A DNA stretch of 64,000 nucleotides from Enterococcus sp. 9E7_DIV0242 (GTDB lineage: Bacteria > Bacillota > Bacilli > Lactobacillales > Enterococcaceae): assembly GCF_002140975.2 (NCBI RefSeq), contig NZ_CP147247.1, positions 1,488,001 through 1,552,000 on the forward strand. Reading direction: 5' to 3'. The first letter of the stretch is position 1. Each line of letters starts with the position of its first letter. Made by a program: the position numbers and the translations under genes. Of the stretch, positions 10,484 through 19,270 are shown one piece after another. The notes below the pieces were generated by a model. The model did not search any database, was not told the DNA's origin, and saw only the letters and a list, made by a program, of their open reading frames with translations.

Positions 10484-12250
10484 CTATTCTCTATCTGTTT
10501 GATTGAATAACTTCAGTAGATCCAACAGGTAGAATTCCAGCTGTTGGATCAGCAATTTACCTTCTTCTCGCTGCTCCTTTTTAGAAGAAATAGTGAGCAC
10601 TATTCTATCTTCTAGTATTCCGTAATACAGCCCAAACCCCTCTTGATCTACCGGACAAAAGCTGAATGACTCCAATAAATCACTGGGAATACCTGTCGTG
10701 GAAAGAAAGTTTCTTGTTAATTTTTTGATTGCTTCTGACTGGAAAAAATAGGCTGCGTCAAGCGAATCGGGCACCATCTTCTGTAAGCCAAATAAATGAC
10801 GTTCCACTCCTAGGCCTTTTTGACACTTGACCAGTCTCTTGCTGTGAGCAGCTATTCCATCCAGAAACAATTCAGTCAGCTCTGCTTTCTCGAACGCTTT
10901 TTCTTTATTTAAAAATGCTTCTGAAAAAATCTTCTTCTGCGTACTCAGGGAACGTGCACATTCCGTTCGACCACCATAAAATCCACGCATCGCCACCGGT
11001 TCATAAACTGATTTCAAACACCCAAAAACATCCTTTTGCGCTACTGCCAGCGCCATATGAAAATACGCATCCGGACTTATCTTGAGCTCTTTCAATACAT
11101 TTTTCCCAATGCCATCAACTGTTCGATGATGAATAGAGTATGCTGCGGCCTCTTCTTCCACTGCTCTGCGGCACCGTACCAACATCTCAAGCAATTCCGG
11201 AGAAAACTGCCAGGACAATCGATTGATCAAGCTCGTCTCCTGCCTTTGACTGGTAACAAGGGTCTCCATTTTGATTGCATCGAATACCTTTGCCAATAGG
11301 TTCATTGTCGGAACGCCATCGACCGCTGTATGTTCAATGTTAAACCCGATTGAACCATTTTTAGTAATCAGTGCCTGGAGTGTCTTGGTAAAAATCTGAT
11401 CCTGCCCGTTCAACAGCATGGTAGCTACACGTTCCTCGACTGTTTCATCCTTTCCGTCAGTGAAACTCAAAATAAATAATGCTGTTTCAATCAGCTGACA
11501 ATTTTCTGCATTCTCTTTTTGTCTATTCAACTGTTGATAGGCCTGATAAGCATTGCTTCTGTCAACACCGAACAGATAGGCCAGATCCCTTTCACCGCTC
11601 AAAGCAGGTTGTTTTACAGCTAAAATGTAGTTGATATTTTCTAAAATACTTTTCAAAGAATGCAGGTTTCCAGATGAATCGATGACTTCAAGCTGATAAT
11701 AATTCCCTTCATTCAAAATAAGGACATAATTATTGGCTTGTTCATTTTTGAAAAACAGATCCTTATCAATAGTTGGTGTTCTACAGCTTCCAAAAAAATT
11801 TTCATAATAAGACATATCCACATGCTGCTTGTTTTTTGCAAATTCTAGCGGATAACTTTCCTCAACGAAAGCAAGGTAAATCTTAGTTAACTGATAAATG
11901 AGCTGTGCCGCCTTTTCTGCACGTGACGAAACACACCGATGCGCCTCATCTTGAATCACTAGCCCAAAGTTTGTTTCACTCTGAACATATCCGCGCCCAT
12001 TCAAATAGCTTTCTTGCCAAAAATCAGCTAACCAGCTCCCTTCTGTTTCTTGCCAATGTAATTCCAATCGTTCTTGAAGTTTCAGCCCCTCATTTGTGGA
12101 AAACTGCTTCACGATTTTTTCGAAGTCCCTTTGTTCTAAGTCTGTCAAAAACGGCGCAGCCCATTCAACAAGCTGGCTCATGGTATGTGTTAGTTCTGGT
12201 ACAGGTAATTTCCCCAATAATGGCAATAGTTCTTCTTTATACTTTTTCAT
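10484..12250 (-). CDS. Choline/carnitine O-acyltransferase family protein
   Basis: A 588-residue protein close in length to eukaryotic carnitine acetyltransferase. It keeps the N-terminal LPVPELTHTMSQLVEW, the catalytic His in FNIEHTAVDGVPTMNL (about residue 285), and the substrate-site motif YGGRTECARSLST. The family moves acyl groups between CoA and carnitine or choline; it is widespread in eukaryotes and scarce in bacteria. The ATG at 12250 follows GGAGGTCTTA; the TTG at 12262 is part of that site. Monocistronic between two terminators. Substrate cannot be assigned from sequence. Confidence 0.88.
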   Translation of the reverse strand: MKKYKEELLPLLGKLPVPELTHTMSQLVEWAAPFLTDLEQRDFEKIVKQFSTNEGLKLQERLELHWQETEGSWLADFWQESYLNGRGYVQSETNFGLVIQDEAHRCVSSRAEKAAQLIYQLTKIYLAFVEESYPLEFAKNKQHVDMSYYENFFGSCRTPTIDKDLFFKNEQANNYVLILNEGNYYQLEVIDSSGNLHSLKSILENINYILAVKQPALSGERDLAYLFGVDRSNAYQAYQQLNRQKENAENCQLIETALFILSFTDGKDETVEERVATMLLNGQDQIFTKTLQALITKNGSIGFNIEHTAVDGVPTMNLLAKVFDAIKMETLVTSQRQETSLINRLSWQFSPELLEMLVRCRRAVEEEAAAYSIHHRTVDGIGKNVLKELKISPDAYFHMALAVAQKDVFGCLKSVYEPVAMRGFYGGRTECARSLSTQKKIFSEAFLNKEKAFEKAELTELFLDGIAAHSKRLVKCQKGLGVERHLFGLQKMVPDSLDAAYFFQSEAIKKLTRNFLSTTGIPSDLLESFSFCPVDQEGFGLYYGILEDRIVLTISSKKEQREEGKLLIQQLEFYLLDLLKLFNQTDRE

Positions 12251-12336
12251 TAAGACCTCCAAAATTGTTAACGCTTACTCAATAATCCATTATACCTGAT
12301 TCAGCACCCATTTACATAGAATACTTTTACACTACA

Positions 12337-12382
12337 GTAAAACAGCCCACCATTCACAAGTTTACGTGAATAGCGGACTGTT
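12337..12382 (-). terminator. rel-dtd operon terminator
   Basis: On the minus strand a 17-bp stem with a few mismatches (AACAGTCCGCTATTCAC with its partner) and an 8-base loop, followed by TTTTACTG. Confidence 0.8.
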
Positions 12383-12384
12383 GT

Positions 12385-12831
12385 TCATTTTTCTTTTGTA
12401 TCAATAATGATTGTTACCGGTCCATCATTGGTCAATGTAACAGCCATGTCTCCACCAAATTCTCCGGTTGCAACAAGCAAGCCTATCTCCCGAAGCTGTT
12501 GATTGAAGGCTTCATATAGAGGAATTGCCTGTTCAGGTCGTGCAGCTGACACAAAACTTGGGCGATTGCCTTTTTTCGTGTCTGCGTACAATGTAAATTG
12601 AGAAATACTCAATATCCCACCACCAGCGGTTTGGATGTCTAAGTTCATCTTCCCTTCAGAATCCTCGAAAACACGAAGCTTACCGATTTTCCGAACAAGA
12701 TAGCCGACATCCTCAAGTGTATCGTCTGAATGAATGCCCAATAGAACCATAAAGCCTGAGCCTATTTCTCCAATCATTTGTCCTTCAATTTCGACTTTCG
12801 CCTGAGAGACACGTTGAATCACTGCTTTCAT
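12385..12831 (-). CDS. dtd: D-aminoacyl-tRNA deacylase
   Basis: A 148-residue Dtd enzyme that hydrolyses D-amino acids mis-charged on tRNA. Family motifs are the N-terminal [13 protein letters not shown], the substrate-pocket [10 protein letters not shown] (about 77-86) and the Gly-cisPro containing [10 protein letters not shown] at the C-terminus. Start supported by AGGAGG. It lies 12 bases downstream of rel, the usual rel-dtd pairing in Firmicutes, and shares its transcript. Confidence 0.97.
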   Translation of the reverse strand: MKAVIQRVSQAKVEIEGQMIGEIGSGFMVLLGIHSDDTLEDVGYLVRKIGKLRVFEDSEGKMNLDIQTAGGGILSISQFTLYADTKKGNRPSFVSAARPEQAIPLYEAFNQQLREIGLLVATGEFGGDMAVTLTNDGPVTIIIDTKEK

Positions 12832-12843
12832 TCTGCTTTCCTC

Positions 12844-15057
12844 CTAGCCATTTGTTCGACGAACGCTATGAACGTCCGGCACATTCTTGATTTTATCAAC
12901 AATCGTTTTTAAATGCGACAAGTTCTGGATTTTCACAGTAATGTGAATGACAGCCATCTTATCTTTCGTCGGCTTCGCCTCGACACTAACTAGATTCTTG
13001 GTCATCGTACTGACAGCCATCAGAACATCATTCAGCAGGCCACTGCGATTGTAACCATAAATTTCAAGATCCGCGTCATATTCCTGACGAATATTGTTTG
13101 TGTCTTCCCATTCTACTTCAATCATCCGCTCAGCCAATTCTTCTTGGTGCTGAACATTCGGACAATCAGCACGGTGGATAGATACACCGCGGCCTTTTGT
13201 GATGTAACCGACGATTTTATCTCCTGGTACAGGATTACAACAACGGCTTAAGCGTACCAGTAAATTATCGATTCCTTGAATGACGATGCCGCCTTCATGG
13301 CGAACTTTCATTTTGTCGGATTCTTTTTTAACAGGCTGGGTCATCAGCTCTTCGGCTTCCTGCTTCTGACGTTCTAGTTCCTGCTCTTTCCGTGCTTTCT
13401 CAGTCAGACGATTTGCGACCACCTGTGCGCTGATTTCTCCGTATCCCACAGCAGCGTACAAATCATCTTCGGTTTGATAGTTAAAGCGTTCAACAGCTTC
13501 AGCAATTTTTGTTTTACTCATAAATTCTTTTGGCATAAAACCATGTTCATTCAAGAATTTACTGATTGCATCATGCCCCTTGATAATGTTCACTTCTCTA
13601 TCTTGAACCTTGAAGAAGCGTTTGATTTTATTACGAGCTTTACTGGTTTTCACCATTTTCAGCCAGTCACGACTTGGTCCAAACGAATTTGGAGAAGTCA
13701 ACACTTCAATGATATCACCGTTTTTCAAGGTATAATCCAATTGAACCATCTTACCATTGACCTTGGCACCTGTTGTTTTGTTGCCGATTTCTGTATGCAC
13801 ACTATAAGCAAAATCGAGCGGTCCAGATCCTTTTGGTAGCTCAGTAACATCCCCTGTTGGTGTAAACACATAGACTTTATCACTGAAAATATCTCCTTTG
13901 ACACTTTCCATAAAGTCAGAGGCATCAAAGCTTTCATCCTGAAGCTCTAATATTTCATGGAACCAGCTCAGTTGTCTACTGTCGTCACTTTCTTCAACCT
14001 TATCTGTTTTGCCCTCTTTGTATGCCCAGTGAGCAGCAACCCCGAACTCAGCAATTTGGTGCATCTCGTGTGTTCTGATTTGTACCTCGACAGGGTTTCC
14101 TTTTGGCCCGATAACCGTTGTATGAATCGACTGATACATGTTCGCTTTTGGCATGGCAATATAGTCTTTGAATCTCCCTGGCATTGGCGTCCATTTTGTA
14201 TGAATTGCACCTAAAACAGCATAACAGTCTTTAATAGAATCAACGATCACTCGAATCGCAAGCAGATCATAGATTTCTGTGAACTGTTTTTTCTGATCCT
14301 TCATTTTTCTATAAATCGAATAAATATGCTTCGGTCTACCATAGATTTCCGCATAGATTTCCAAGTCTTCCGTAGCTTTCTTAATATCCTCTACCGCTTC
14401 TACGATGTACTCTTCACGCTCTTCACGCTTTGTTTGCATCAAATGAACAATGCGGTAGTATTGCTTCGGATTGATGTATCTAAGAGCTGTATCTTCTAGC
14501 TCCCATTTGATACGACTCATCCCTAAACGATGGGCAAGAGGTGCGTAAATCTCCAAAGTTTCCTGAGCAATCCGGCGTTGCTTATCATCACGCAGATGCT
14601 TCAACGTACGCATATTATGTAATCTATCTGCTAGCTTAACCATGATAACCCGTAAATCCTGAGCCATTGCCAACAGCATTTTCCGATGGTTTTCAGCCAG
14701 CTGCTCTTCATGAGATTTATACTTGATTTTCCCAAGCTTTGTTACCCCGTCTACCAGCATAGCAACATCTTCACCAAACTCGTCTTTTAAATCCTCTAAG
14801 GTCACTTCTGTATCTTCTACAACATCATGTAAAAAACCAGTTGCAACTGTGTGAGGGTCCATATGCAGTTCAGCTAAAATTCCCGCTACTTGTATCGGAT
14901 GAATAATGTACGGTTCACCTGATTTTCTGATTTGTCCTTCATGAGCCTTTTCCGCATATTTGTACGCTTTGGCGACAAAAGCCGTATGCTCTTTCGACAT
15001 ATACTTTGATACGATCCCTATGACTTCAGGACCCGTTACGATTTCATCTTTGGGCAA
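12844..15057 (-). CDS. rel: Bifunctional (p)ppGpp synthetase/hydrolase Rel
   Basis: The long RelA/SpoT homologue that makes and degrades the stringent-response alarmone. Order: HD hydrolase (HPIQVAGIL and FLHDVVEDT near 75-83), synthetase (GRPKHIYSIYRKM and the RVIVDSIKDCYAVLG region), TGS (YVFTPTGDV, about 395), zinc-finger/conserved-Cys region (RLSRCCNPVPGD, HRADCPN) and a C-terminal ACT domain. The TTG at 15057 is chosen (737 residues, MPKDEIV) because GGAG lies 8 bases upstream; the GTG at 15066 directly abuts the site. Upstream lies an unusual array of structured repeats. Confidence 0.97.
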   Translation of the reverse strand: MPKDEIVTGPEVIGIVSKYMSKEHTAFVAKAYKYAEKAHEGQIRKSGEPYIIHPIQVAGILAELHMDPHTVATGFLHDVVEDTEVTLEDLKDEFGEDVAMLVDGVTKLGKIKYKSHEEQLAENHRKMLLAMAQDLRVIMVKLADRLHNMRTLKHLRDDKQRRIAQETLEIYAPLAHRLGMSRIKWELEDTALRYINPKQYYRIVHLMQTKREEREEYIVEAVEDIKKATEDLEIYAEIYGRPKHIYSIYRKMKDQKKQFTEIYDLLAIRVIVDSIKDCYAVLGAIHTKWTPMPGRFKDYIAMPKANMYQSIHTTVIGPKGNPVEVQIRTHEMHQIAEFGVAAHWAYKEGKTDKVEESDDSRQLSWFHEILELQDESFDASDFMESVKGDIFSDKVYVFTPTGDVTELPKGSGPLDFAYSVHTEIGNKTTGAKVNGKMVQLDYTLKNGDIIEVLTSPNSFGPSRDWLKMVKTSKARNKIKRFFKVQDREVNIIKGHDAISKFLNEHGFMPKEFMSKTKIAEAVERFNYQTEDDLYAAVGYGEISAQVVANRLTEKARKEQELERQKQEAEELMTQPVKKESDKMKVRHEGGIVIQGIDNLLVRLSRCCNPVPGDKIVGYITKGRGVSIHRADCPNVQHQEELAERMIEVEWEDTNNIRQEYDADLEIYGYNRSGLLNDVLMAVSTMTKNLVSVEAKPTKDKMAVIHITVKIQNLSHLKTIVDKIKNVPDVHSVRRTNG

Positions 15058-15076
15058 AATTCTCACTCCTTTGTTC

Positions 15077-15381
15077 TGTAGAGGAAAACATGCAAGGTTT
15101 GCCTGTTTTCTTCATTTTGATGGTCCGTTATCTATTACTCTAGAAGTTCCTACACAAGAGTAATAGTACTCTTTATAACTATGGATGGAACCAGTCAGAT
15201 AACTGTCTGGTTCCTTCATTCTGGTGGTCCGATGTCCATTATTTCTAGAGGTTCCTACAACAGAATAATGGCCCTCCTTTTTACTATGGAGGAAATCAGG
15301 CAGGGTTTGGTTGTTTTCTTCGCTCTTGTGATTCGTTAGTCATTGCCCTAGTAGTACCTATGGCGTCCCTATTTCTCAGCA
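15077..15381. repeat. Three tandem ~104-bp repeats with covarying hairpins, upstream of rel
   Basis: Units begin near 15077, 15181 and 15286; the conserved CTTC-T-G-T segment recurs at exactly 104-bp intervals (15110, 15214, 15318). Each unit has hairpin H1 (unit 1 GGAAAACA/TGTTTTC, unit 2 GGAACCAG/CTGGTTCC, unit 3 weaker) and H2 (unit 1 CTATTACTC/GAGTAATAG, unit 2 CCATTATT-C/GAATAATGG) enclosing a conserved GTTCCTAC loop. Units 1 and 2 differ in sequence but keep pairing in both stems, which argues for structured RNA. If transcribed with rel (minus strand) it forms the leader. The rest of the 15058-15520 gap holds an AGCAC/GTGCT inverted repeat at about 15379-15402 and no gene. Confidence 0.75.
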
Positions 15382-15520
15382 CGTAACCAATTATCGGTGC
15401 TTTATGTATAAGCAATCTTTTAAAAGATTTTTTAGATAAAAAAGAAAAGTACTACTTGAAGCAGCAGCACTTTCAACACTCTTATTATACCTGAAATTTT
15501 CAGATTTTCAATTCCCTGAT

Positions 15521-16165
15521 TTAGACTGATTCATCAAACAATGGTAGAATTTCTCTCGGATTGTTGACTCCGATAGTATTCGCGCCACCCTGAAGCAGAA
15601 TCTCCATCTCCAGTAAGGTAGGAGAGTCGACATTGATTTGTATATGTAGCGGTCTTTCTTTGACTGCTCGGAACATTCCAATATAGAACAATGCTTTCTC
15701 TACAGATAGCGCATACCCTAATGAAATGACCTTGACGTTCACTCTGCCCATCTGAAATGCGATTTTTCCTCGCTCTTCTTCGGTCATTTCTGCTATATCG
15801 ATAAAGAATCCTATAGAACCTTTGCCAAAGGATAGTGGAGCAAGCATCTGATAGGTCTGTTTGATAACTGCTAGGTTTTCTAATGTCGCTACAATGTGAA
15901 CCTCTGTTGCACCGTTTTTATACAGCTCGCCCGTTTCAAATGCCTGTTTTCCCAACGTCCCAGCACCTAATGGGTAATCTGCAACACTGCCCACATGAAT
16001 CGGCGTTCCTTCCAACAGTTGCTTTGTTCTGACAACATTGCATGGGAGGACGATGACCATTTTTACCTTGTAGTTTCTGATAAATAGTATTTCTTCTTTC
16101 AACTGCTGATCTGTCATTGATGGATCAAGCAGCATCACCGATATTCGATTTAAGTCTATCCCCAT
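15521..16165 (-). CDS. Deoxyribose-phosphate aldolase-like protein, degenerate
   Basis: A 214-residue TIM-barrel-like protein resembling DeoC: a PLGAGTLGKQAFET segment matches the DeoC phosphate/active-site strand and VKVISLGYALS matches the strand carrying the Schiff-base lysine. The later KTSTG motif of DeoC is absent; that region reads INVDSPTLLEME and GGANTIGVNN. It may be a diverged enzyme or regulator. Last gene of the mpg-DUF3013-prmA-rsmE operon, 11 bases after rsmE; the link to RNA-modification genes has no known explanation. Confidence 0.6.
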   Translation of the reverse strand: MGIDLNRISVMLLDPSMTDQQLKEEILFIRNYKVKMVIVLPCNVVRTKQLLEGTPIHVGSVADYPLGAGTLGKQAFETGELYKNGATEVHIVATLENLAVIKQTYQMLAPLSFGKGSIGFFIDIAEMTEEERGKIAFQMGRVNVKVISLGYALSVEKALFYIGMFRAVKERPLHIQINVDSPTLLEMEILLQGGANTIGVNNPREILPLFDESV

Positions 16166-16176
16166 TAACTAGCCCC

Positions 16177-16929
16177 CTATAACAACATATCCAGTTGATA
16201 GCTGACTGCACTTAAGGCATACAGCGGTGCTGTTTCCGCTCGTAAAATACGCGGACCAAGACCACAACTGATTCCTCCATTTTCATAAAATATATCAATT
16301 TCATCTGGTGAAAAGCCACCCTCAGGTCCAAAAACAAACAACAAGCTATCTCCTTGTTTCAACTGTGATAAAGTCTCTGCCAGCACACGTTGTTCTCCCT
16401 GCTTAGCTGATTCTTCATATGCGATGAGAACCTTGTCATATTGAGAAAAGAGTGCAATCAATTCTTGTTCTTTCTCTAGCAAAAGAACATCCGGCATTAG
16501 TTGCCGATGCGATTGCTCCGCAGCTTCCTGAGCAATTTTTCCCAATCTTTTTACTTTATTTCCACGTTTTTTGTGGTCCCACTTCACGATTGAATTTTTA
16601 GCAGGAAAACCGATAAAGCGATGCGCACCGAGCTCTGTTCCTTTTTGAACGATCCATTCAAGCTTATCTCCCTTAGGCAATCCGCAAGCAATCGTCACAT
16701 TTACCGGAAGCTCTTTATCCGTCTCTTCCTTAGAAAGCTCACGAACCAATACTTCTTGTTCATTGACTGCTACAATCTCCCCTTGAATCACGACACTGTC
16801 ATCAAATACCAGAAATAGTTGATCCTCCGGTTTCATCCGCATCACACGTACAATATGATGATAATTTTCACCTGTAACTGAAAACTCCGAATGGTTCTCG
16901 TATGTTTCATTTATAAAATAGCGCTGCAT
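16177..16929 (-). CDS. rsmE: 16S rRNA (uracil1498-N3)-methyltransferase
   Basis: A 250-residue SPOUT-class RsmE that methylates U1498 of 16S rRNA. An N-terminal PUA-like domain (MQRYFINETY, HHIVRVMRMKPEDQ) precedes the trefoil-knot methyltransferase domain with CGLPKGDKLEWIVQKGTELG (about 85-104), FGPEGGFSPDEI (about 192) and LGPRILRAETAPLYALS at the C-terminus, the SAM-binding knot. It starts one base after the prmA stop, so the genes are tightly coupled. Confidence 0.97.
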   Translation of the reverse strand: MQRYFINETYENHSEFSVTGENYHHIVRVMRMKPEDQLFLVFDDSVVIQGEIVAVNEQEVLVRELSKEETDKELPVNVTIACGLPKGDKLEWIVQKGTELGAHRFIGFPAKNSIVKWDHKKRGNKVKRLGKIAQEAAEQSHRQLMPDVLLLEKEQELIALFSQYDKVLIAYEESAKQGEQRVLAETLSQLKQGDSLLFVFGPEGGFSPDEIDIFYENGGISCGLGPRILRAETAPLYALSAVSYQLDMLL

Positions 16930-16930
16930 G

Positions 16931-17878
16931 TTATTCGTCCTCTGATTTTTTTAAAATAATTGCATACCAGTCACCTTGTTGAAAAATCTGATCGACAAGA
17001 AAACCTGTCTCCGTCATTTTCGCAAGTACCATGTCCTTCTTCTCATGAATGATTCCGGAGACAATGAATGTACCATTTTCTTTCAATAAACGGTAGGCAT
17101 CCTCAATCATTAAAACAATGATATCCGCCAAAATATTCGCAACGATCACATCTGCTGGCTGCTCAATACCAGTCAACAGGTTATTGGCTGAAACCTGAAC
17201 ATCTGCTGCCACAGGATTCATTGCCATATTTTCTTTTGCAGCAGTCACTGCGACTTCATCCAAGTCGAAAGCATGGATAGTGCCCGCACCAAGATATTTT
17301 CCGGCAATACTCAGCACACCTGAACCTGTACCGACATCAAGTAGTGTCTCGCCACCTCTCAAAACGGTTTCCATTGCTTGAAGTGTCAGTCTGGTCGTCG
17401 GATGTGTTCCTGTTCCGAATGCCATTCCCGGATCAAGCGTAATAATACTCTCTTTGTCATCCGCCGGCTCGTATTTTTCCCAGCTAGGGACGATCGTTAG
17501 GTATCTTGTCACTCGTACAGGGTGATAATACTTTTTCCACGCTGTTGCCCAATCATTTTCAGCAACCTCACTAACCGTCAACTCGTTCTTGCCGATTGAC
17601 AGACCAAACTCTGGCAACCGCGAAATATTCTCTTTAATAAACGGAAGAATCTCCGGCAAGAATGTCGTTTCAGGAAAATAAGCCATGACCAAGGCGCCCT
17701 CTTTGATATGGGTAAACTGCTCCTTGTCAAGGATTTCGCCATATAAATCACTCTCAAAATTCTCTACATCTAGTGCATCCTCAATTGCAACACCACTAGC
17801 TCCTGCTTCCATCATGATGTTCGAGATCGCTTCGACTGCCTCGCTTGCGGTTTCAACCTTTACCTCAGTCCACTTCAT
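16931..17878 (-). CDS. prmA: Ribosomal protein L11 methyltransferase
   Basis: A 315-residue class I SAM-dependent methyltransferase that trimethylates ribosomal protein L11. Evidence: the PrmA signature LDPGMAFGTGTHPTT (about 148-162), motif I LLDVGTGSGVLSIAG (about 180) and IVANILADIIV in the catalytic region. Start supported by AAAGGA. It sits in the mpg-DUF3013-prmA-rsmE operon, the arrangement common in streptococci and enterococci. Confidence 0.97.
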   Translation of the reverse strand: MKWTEVKVETASEAVEAISNIMMEAGASGVAIEDALDVENFESDLYGEILDKEQFTHIKEGALVMAYFPETTFLPEILPFIKENISRLPEFGLSIGKNELTVSEVAENDWATAWKKYYHPVRVTRYLTIVPSWEKYEPADDKESIITLDPGMAFGTGTHPTTRLTLQAMETVLRGGETLLDVGTGSGVLSIAGKYLGAGTIHAFDLDEVAVTAAKENMAMNPVAADVQVSANNLLTGIEQPADVIVANILADIIVLMIEDAYRLLKENGTFIVSGIIHEKKDMVLAKMTETGFLVDQIFQQGDWYAIILKKSEDE

Positions 17879-17893
17879 TTCTATACCGTCCTT

Positions 17894-18379
17894 TTAGTAG
17901 CTTGGATACGGCAGAAAAACATCATTTTCCTCTGCTTGTTCCACTGCTTTATTGAATTTCTCTGTCTCCCAAACCAGCTCAAATGTTTCCTTTTCAGGAT
18001 CATTCAAAAAATCTAGAAGTTCATCCTGACCATCAATCAGTACCTCATTTAGATAAGCCAAAGTACCGTCGATCACAGATTTTTTTAACCCTTTTTTTCC
18101 ATCAAATGGAATGACAGCCAAATACTCTTCGGGATCAGGCTTCTGTTTTGTTTTCTGCTCATTATAAAAAATCAAGCCATCCTCAAACTCAATCACTTCT
18201 TCTTCCGATACAACACCTTGTGTATCATCGATTGATTCTCCCTCTTTGTTTTCAGCAAACAGGCGAACAATCAATTCTATTGTATGATTCCGTGTATCCC
18301 AATCAATTGCTGTGTCAAACTCATTGATTTTTTCGCTAAGCTGTCTGTCTAAGTAATCCAGCATTGTTTCTTTTTTCAT
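17894..18379 (-). CDS. DUF3013 family protein
   Basis: A 161-residue acidic soluble protein (many Glu and Asp; ending ENDVFLPYPSY) that fits the DUF3013 family, found next to prmA in Lactobacillales. No catalytic motif is visible and the function is unknown. It lies 3 bases after the mpg stop and 15 bases before prmA, so it is co-transcribed with both. Confidence 0.85.
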   Translation of the reverse strand: MKKETMLDYLDRQLSEKINEFDTAIDWDTRNHTIELIVRLFAENKEGESIDDTQGVVSEEEVIEFEDGLIFYNEQKTKQKPDPEEYLAVIPFDGKKGLKKSVIDGTLAYLNEVLIDGQDELLDFLNDPEKETFELVWETEKFNKAVEQAEENDVFLPYPSY

Positions 18380-18382
18380 CTT

Positions 18383-19036
18383 TTAAGCATCCTTCCAACC
18401 AAATGAATTTTTGTCGATCTCACTTTTTCTTTGTAAAGATATATATGGATTTCCTGCAACTGCATAACGTAAAGGCATATCAGTCCAAATCCCTTTGTTT
18501 GGAATACCGATTCGCGGTAGTGCGAGAATTTTTTTCGGATATTTTCGTTTTTCGGGAACCAGATGCAATGAACTATTAAAAATCGACTGTCCATACAAGT
18601 TTCGTTCAATTCCTAATGCTGCAACTAATTTTCCCGGCCCATTGGCTACATCAACACCTGTTTTTCCACCTCGCCGTTGAATCATCTCTTCAAAGCCTTC
18701 AGCCGGTTGCAGCCCACGAATCATCACACCTTGCGGCTGCCCCTTTTCTCCGGTCACCATGTTCAAAATCAAGTGAGTATGCATCGTATATAAATAAATC
18801 GTTCCCGGACATTCATACATTGCTCGTAAACGCGGGGTTTCCCGCATACCAAAGCTATGCGCTGCTTCGTCATCCGGTCCCAGATAAGCCTCTGCATCGA
18901 CTATATAGCCAGCAAGAACACCATTTTCCGTTTCATGCTCCAAGTACATCCCTAAAAGATACTGCGCAATGTCTTCTGTCTTATTATTATTGAAATATTC
19001 GATTACGTCGTTCATATTTATACCACTCTCTATCAT
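18383..19036 (-). CDS. DNA-3-methyladenine glycosylase (AAG/Mpg family)
   Basis: Base-excision repair glycosylase of the AAG/MPG fold, about 217 residues. Motifs: IVDAEAYLGPDDEAAHSF with the catalytic-region Glu and flanking residues, GTIYLYTMHTHLILN, VMIRGLQPAEG and GPGKLVAALGI. The ATG at 19036 has AAGGA 6 bases upstream; the ATG at 19015 (MNDVIEYF) fits homologue length slightly better but has a poorer site, so the start is uncertain by seven residues. First gene of the minus-strand operon down to the DERA-like gene. Confidence 0.93.
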   Translation of the reverse strand: MIESGINMNDVIEYFNNNKTEDIAQYLLGMYLEHETENGVLAGYIVDAEAYLGPDDEAAHSFGMRETPRLRAMYECPGTIYLYTMHTHLILNMVTGEKGQPQGVMIRGLQPAEGFEEMIQRRGGKTGVDVANGPGKLVAALGIERNLYGQSIFNSSLHLVPEKRKYPKKILALPRIGIPNKGIWTDMPLRYAVAGNPYISLQRKSEIDKNSFGWKDA

Positions 19037-19270
19037 ACACAATCCTTCGCAAATAAGCCATGAAAACAGCATATCTGATAAGCATTAGTTGGCTATCAGA
19101 TTTCTGTTGACATATAAATAACTACCTACCAGATCGTTAATTTTTCTTTTACATTGTATCACATTTAAAAATACGAATGTATGTTCTTTTAAGAAAACAT
19201 GGTATACTAGGGTGTATCTGAAGAAAAATTTGCCAACATATAGGAATTTTTGGCATGAAAGGGTCCGCTC

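Noticed and set aside
15077..15381. CRISPR array or T-box leader for the repeats before rel
   Set aside because: Units are 104 bp, only three, imperfect and internally paired, with no spacers; no T-box AGGGTGGNACCGCG sequence is present.
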